This document shows positions 14,644-17,390 of a stretch of DNA of 17,390 bases, piece after piece (position 1 is the stretch's first letter; each line of letters starts with the position of its first letter). A program made the translations under genes and the position numbers. The stretch lies in the NCBI GenBank assembly GCA_964465125.1, contig CAYXIO010000071.1, forward strand, positions 1-17,390. The letters are read 5' to 3'. Under the pieces are notes generated by a model. The model had not been told where the DNA came from. It worked only from the letters and a program-made list of their open reading frames with translations, and made no database searches. This DNA is from CAYOHG01 sp964465125 (GTDB lineage: Bacteria > Planctomycetota > Phycisphaerae > UBA1845 > Fen-1342).

Positions 14644-15339
14644 GTGAGCGCGGACGTTCCGGCAACATTGAATGGCTATCCCGTGCACGCGCGGTCGCTG
14701 GTGATCGCGGGCGCGGAGATTCGCGTGTTGGGGCCGGCGAACTTCGAGTCGCTGCTCGACGATCCGCGCGTCATCGAGCGCTTCGCGCGGGACGAGTACA
14801 TGCCGTACTGGGCCGATCTGTGGCACGCCGTCACGGCGCTGGCCGAGCGTGTGGCAAGCGCGCCGCCGCCGGCGGCGGAAGGGACGCGGCGCACGCTGCT
14901 CGAGCTGGGCTGCGGGTTGGGGCTGGCGTCGCTGGTCGGGCTGTCGCGCGGCTGGCACGTAATTGCATCGGACTATGACGACGACGCGCTCGCGTTTGTT
15001 CGGGCCAGCGCCGCGCTGAACAGGCTGCCGGAGCCGCAGACGCGGTTCATTGACTGGCGCGAGCGATACCCCGAGCTGCGGCCCGACTGGATCATCGCTT
15101 CGGAGATTCTCTACGAATCCCGCAACCTCGAGCCGATCGCCCGGTTCCTGGCATCGCATCTGCCGGTGGGGGGCCGCGCGACGATCGTGGACGGTTGTCG
15201 CTCGGTCGCGGACGGATTCGAGCCGCTGGCGCGCGCGGCGGGTCTGCACGTGGAACTCAGCACGGGAACCTATGCCGGCCCTCGCCCGGGGCAGATTCTC
15301 CCCGCGCGCATCTTCGAGCTTCGTCCAGCGCAGAGGTAG
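14644..15339 (+). CDS. class I SAM methyltransferase, METTL/COG3897-like
   Basis: 231 residues from GTG 14644, with GGGAG (14634-14638) 5 nt upstream. PYWADLWHAVTALAERV (54-70) matches the PYWAxLWP-type motif of the lysine methyltransferase family that includes ETFB methyltransferase, and of proteins once labelled predicted nicotinamide N-methylase. The SAM-binding motif I is LLELGCGLGLASL (85-97), the acidic end of beta2 is Asp110 (ASDYDDDAL), and IDWRE (137-141) follows. The post-II motif IIASEILYES (150-159) replaces the common ADVLYE. A protein substrate is more likely than a small molecule, but this is family-level inference. There is no signal peptide. The in-frame ORF runs further upstream, but across the GNAT start, so the GTG is preferred. 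Confidence 0.85.
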   Translation: MSADVPATLNGYPVHARSLVIAGAEIRVLGPANFESLLDDPRVIERFARDEYMPYWADLWHAVTALAERVASAPPPAAEGTRRTLLELGCGLGLASLVGLSRGWHVIASDYDDDALAFVRASAALNRLPEPQTRFIDWRERYPELRPDWIIASEILYESRNLEPIARFLASHLPVGGRATIVDGCRSVADGFEPLARAAGLHVELSTGTYAGPRPGQILPARIFELRPAQR

Positions 15340-15342
15340 GTC

Positions 15343-15377
15343 GGCGGGCCGTCCTGCGCGATGCGCACGGAGCCGCC
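15343..15377. terminator. possible stem-loop between methyltransferase and sod
   Basis: Inner arms TGCGC-GAT-GCGCA (15355-15367) are perfect, and outer arms GGCGG (15343-15347) and CCGCC (15373-15377) can extend the stem imperfectly. It lies just after the methyltransferase stop in the 71-nt convergent gap. There is no T-tract. Confidence 0.35.
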
Positions 15378-15410
15378 CGCGACCTTCGTTCCGCGCGAAC
15401 TGCGACGGTC

Positions 15411-16025
15411 CTAGCGTGTCGCAGCGGCGAAGATTTCGGAGACCTTGTCCCAGTTGACCACGTTCCACCAGGCCGCGACGTAGTCGGGCCGGCGGTTCTG
15501 GTAGTGCAGGTAGTACGCGTGCTCCCACACGTCGAGACCGAGGATGGGCGTGTGCCCCTTCATCAGGGGTGAGTCCTGATTGGGCGTGGAGTATGCCTGT
15601 AGCCTGCGGTTCTCGGCCACGACCAGCCACGACCAGCCGCTGCCGAAGCGCGTGGCGGCGTTATTGCTGAACGTTTCCTTGAACTTGTCGAACCCGCCGA
15701 AGGTGCCGTCGATTGCGGCGGTGAGCGGGCCGGCGGGTTTTCCGCCCTTTCCAGGGCCCATGATCTGCCAGAAGAGCGAGTGGTTGTGGTGGCCGCCGCC
15801 GTTGTTGATGACGGCCTGCCGAACCGCGTCAGGAACGTCGGTGATCTCGCGGAGCAGCTTCTCAACCGGTTTGGCGGCATGTGCCGGATGAGCTTCGAGG
15901 GCCTTGTTCAAGTTGGTGATGTAGGCGTTGTGATGCTTGCCGTGGTGAATCTCCATGGTGCGCGCGTCGATGTGCGGCTCGAGGGCGCTGAACGCATAGG
16001 GCAGCGGCGGAAGCGTATGAGGCAT
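15411..16025 (-). CDS. sodA: superoxide dismutase, Mn type
   Basis: 204 residues, converting superoxide to oxygen and hydrogen peroxide in the cytoplasm. Metal ligands are all present: His27 (MEIHHGKHH), His82 (HHNHSLFW), Asp165 and His169 (LGLDVWEHAYYLHY). The gateway Tyr35 is present. Metal preference is read from Gly at 77-78 in NNGGGHHNH and Gln150 in NQDSPLM, the arrangement of Mn enzymes rather than Fe enzymes; cambialistic use cannot be excluded. There is no signal peptide. The ATG at 16025 has a perfect AAGGAG 6 nt upstream. Transcription probably starts from the TTGACG/TACACT promoter at 16100-16127, giving a leader of about 70 nt. Divergent from the CII-like regulator gene. Confidence 0.97.
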   Translation of the reverse strand: MPHTLPPLPYAFSALEPHIDARTMEIHHGKHHNAYITNLNKALEAHPAHAAKPVEKLLREITDVPDAVRQAVINNGGGHHNHSLFWQIMGPGKGGKPAGPLTAAIDGTFGGFDKFKETFSNNAATRFGSGWSWLVVAENRRLQAYSTPNQDSPLMKGHTPILGLDVWEHAYYLHYQNRRPDYVAAWWNVVNWDKVSEIFAAATR

Positions 16026-16099
16026 GGGCTTCTCCTTGTGGGCCGGGCGTGCCGGTCCTGGGGCCGTTGAATGTGGCGCGGGTAACAGGAACATACTCA

Positions 16100-16127
16100 A
16101 GTGTAGGCGGCGCGCCGCGCGCGTCAA
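16100..16127 (-). promoter_or_regulatory. sigma-70 promoter of sodA
   Basis: On the minus strand TTGACG (16122-16127), a 16-nt spacer and TACACT (16100-16105) match the consensus at five of six and four of six positions. It is back to back with the promoter of the next gene. Confidence 0.7.
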
Positions 16128-16140
16128 CTTGCGGGGGCTT

Positions 16141-16150
16141 CCCGCGCGGG
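16141..16150. promoter_or_regulatory. palindrome between the two divergent -35 boxes
   Basis: CCCGCGCGGG is a perfect 10-bp palindrome placed between the -35 of sodA (16122-16127) and the -35 of the regulator gene (16151-16156). GCGGG at 16131-16135 can also pair with CCCGC at 16141-16145. It is a candidate shared operator; GC-rich palindromes also arise by chance. Confidence 0.35.
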
Positions 16151-16179
16151 TTGACTCGCTCGCGGCGCGCACGCACAAT
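16151..16179 (+). promoter_or_regulatory. sigma-70 promoter of the CII-like gene
   Basis: TTGACT (16151-16156), a 17-nt spacer and CACAAT (16174-16179) form a good -35/-10 pair. The presumed start of transcription near 16186 leaves a leader of about 43 nt before the TTG codon at 16229. Confidence 0.65.
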
Positions 16180-16228
16180 CCGCCTGAACGCGGTTCGTGT
16201 CACCTCAGGGCGTCTGGGCAGGTGAAGC

Positions 16229-16708
16229 TTGAAATCCTGGCAGATACTTCGCGACGCGACGGAGAAAGTGGGCGTCAAGGCGCTGGCCAACCGCCTGGGC
16301 CTGAGCACGGCTTTGGTCTACAAGTGGTGTCAGGAGTCGCCCGACGAGGATCCGGATGCGTCCGGCGCGCGCAATCCGCTCGACCGCATGGCCCTGATCT
16401 GCCGCGTGACACAGGACGAGCGGATCGTGAACTGGCTGTGCAACGTGGCCGACGGGTTCTTCGTCCGCAATCCGAGTGTGAATCCTCACGAGCAGGAAGA
16501 GCACCTGCTGGAGACCACGCAGAAATTCGTGGCGGATTTCGCGGAGCTGCTGTCAGCGGTCAGTCACAGCGTAGAGAACGACGGGCAGATCACCTCGGAC
16601 GAGGCCGACCGAATCCGCCAGGTGTGGGAGAAGCTCAAGACCCACGCCGAATCCTTCACCGTCGCGTGCGAACGTGGGCAGTACATGCACAAGCCGCGGC
16701 AGCGTTAG
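16229..16708 (+). CDS. phage CII-like DNA-binding regulator
   Basis: 159 residues, cytoplasmic. The N-terminal region has a helix-turn-helix: VGVKALANRLGLSTALVYKW (14-33), with the second helix STALVYKW as recognition helix. This is followed by ARNPLDRMALICRVTQDERI and NWLCNVADGFFV, the arrangement of the phage regulatory protein CII (CP76) family. The C-terminal half (about 86-159) is helical and could oligomerise. Outside prophages, such single genes occur on planctomycete chromosomes (from memory); no phage genes are near. The start is TTG 16229, with AGGTGA only 3 nt before it; no in-frame ATG gives a complete N-terminus. It shares its upstream region with sodA, so it may control itself and sodA. 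Confidence 0.75.
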   Translation: MKSWQILRDATEKVGVKALANRLGLSTALVYKWCQESPDEDPDASGARNPLDRMALICRVTQDERIVNWLCNVADGFFVRNPSVNPHEQEEHLLETTQKFVADFAELLSAVSHSVENDGQITSDEADRIRQVWEKLKTHAESFTVACERGQYMHKPRQR

Positions 16709-16842
16709 CGCACAGGCCGCGACCGCACGACGCCCGCCCGGATCGCGAGTTTCGAATGGCGAATAGCGAAGAGCGAATGAAGAGCGCCGGCTACGCTCGC
16801 GCCCGTTGAATGCCGGCGGCGGCGGCGGCGCTGTGAACCCCG
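16709..16842. repeat. short spacer with simple repeats
   Basis: The 134-nt gap after the CII-like gene has a degenerate GCGAA(T/G)AG repeat at about 16754-16785 and a CGG triplet run at 16814-16830. No gene or clear terminator is seen. Confidence 0.5.

Positions 16843-17390
<548 letters not shown>

Noticed and set aside
14953..14967. TGGCACGTAATTGCA, resembling a sigma-54 promoter
   Set aside because: GG and GC are 9 nt apart instead of 10, and the site is inside the methyltransferase coding region.

Overview
The window is a high-GC bacterial chromosome segment, most likely from a planctomycete (Planctomycetota). This rests on several signs together: a PEP-CTERM protein, short hairpin repeats that read GTGFQPV in one frame, a Cys4 zinc-ribbon relic of a planctomycete type, frequent GTG/TTG starts, and many exported small lipoproteins. 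The taxonomic call is inference; there is no rRNA or tRNA. Both ends cut genes: isocitrate dehydrogenase (icd) at the left and dnaK at the right.

Layout. 1-807 (-): NADP isocitrate dehydrogenase, C-terminus missing. 1151-2635 (+): sigma-54 (rpoN), convergent with a NodB-type polysaccharide deacetylase (2674-3606, -). 3607-4690 is a decayed spacer with two hairpin repeats, a frameshifted zinc-ribbon/membrane-protein relic and an 8-nt tandem repeat. 4691-12952 is a long co-directional (+) stretch: SDR-type L-threonine 3-dehydrogenase, exported alpha/beta-hydrolase, small lipoprotein, DsbD-type thiol-disulfide reductase, a lipoprotein with beta-propeller (PD40) repeats, a lipoprotein with a TolB-N/CsgG-like domain, a 69-residue conserved-looking protein, and a Xer tyrosine recombinase. 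A strong bidirectional hairpin terminator (13008-13036) separates these from a PEP-CTERM exosortase substrate (13093-13827, -). Then follow a GNAT acetyltransferase (-), a METTL-like methyltransferase (+), a Mn-type superoxide dismutase (-), a phage-CII-like regulator (+) and the C-terminal third of DnaK (-).

How they fit together. Most of this is ordinary housekeeping and envelope maintenance. Redox and stress themes recur (DsbD, SOD, DnaK), and five or six products are exported (hydrolase, three lipoproteins, DsbD, PEP-CTERM). The clearest control regions are sigma-70-type: TTGACA-N17-TAAAAG before the PEP-CTERM gene, and a back-to-back pair before sod and the CII-like gene. The best candidates for something undescribed are the 9988-11870 cluster (propeller and alpha/beta domains of a TolB-like protein on two adjacent lipoproteins, plus a small protein overlapping the second), and the CII-like regulator that shares its control region with sod. 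No CRISPR, toxin-antitoxin, insertion sequence or prophage module was found.
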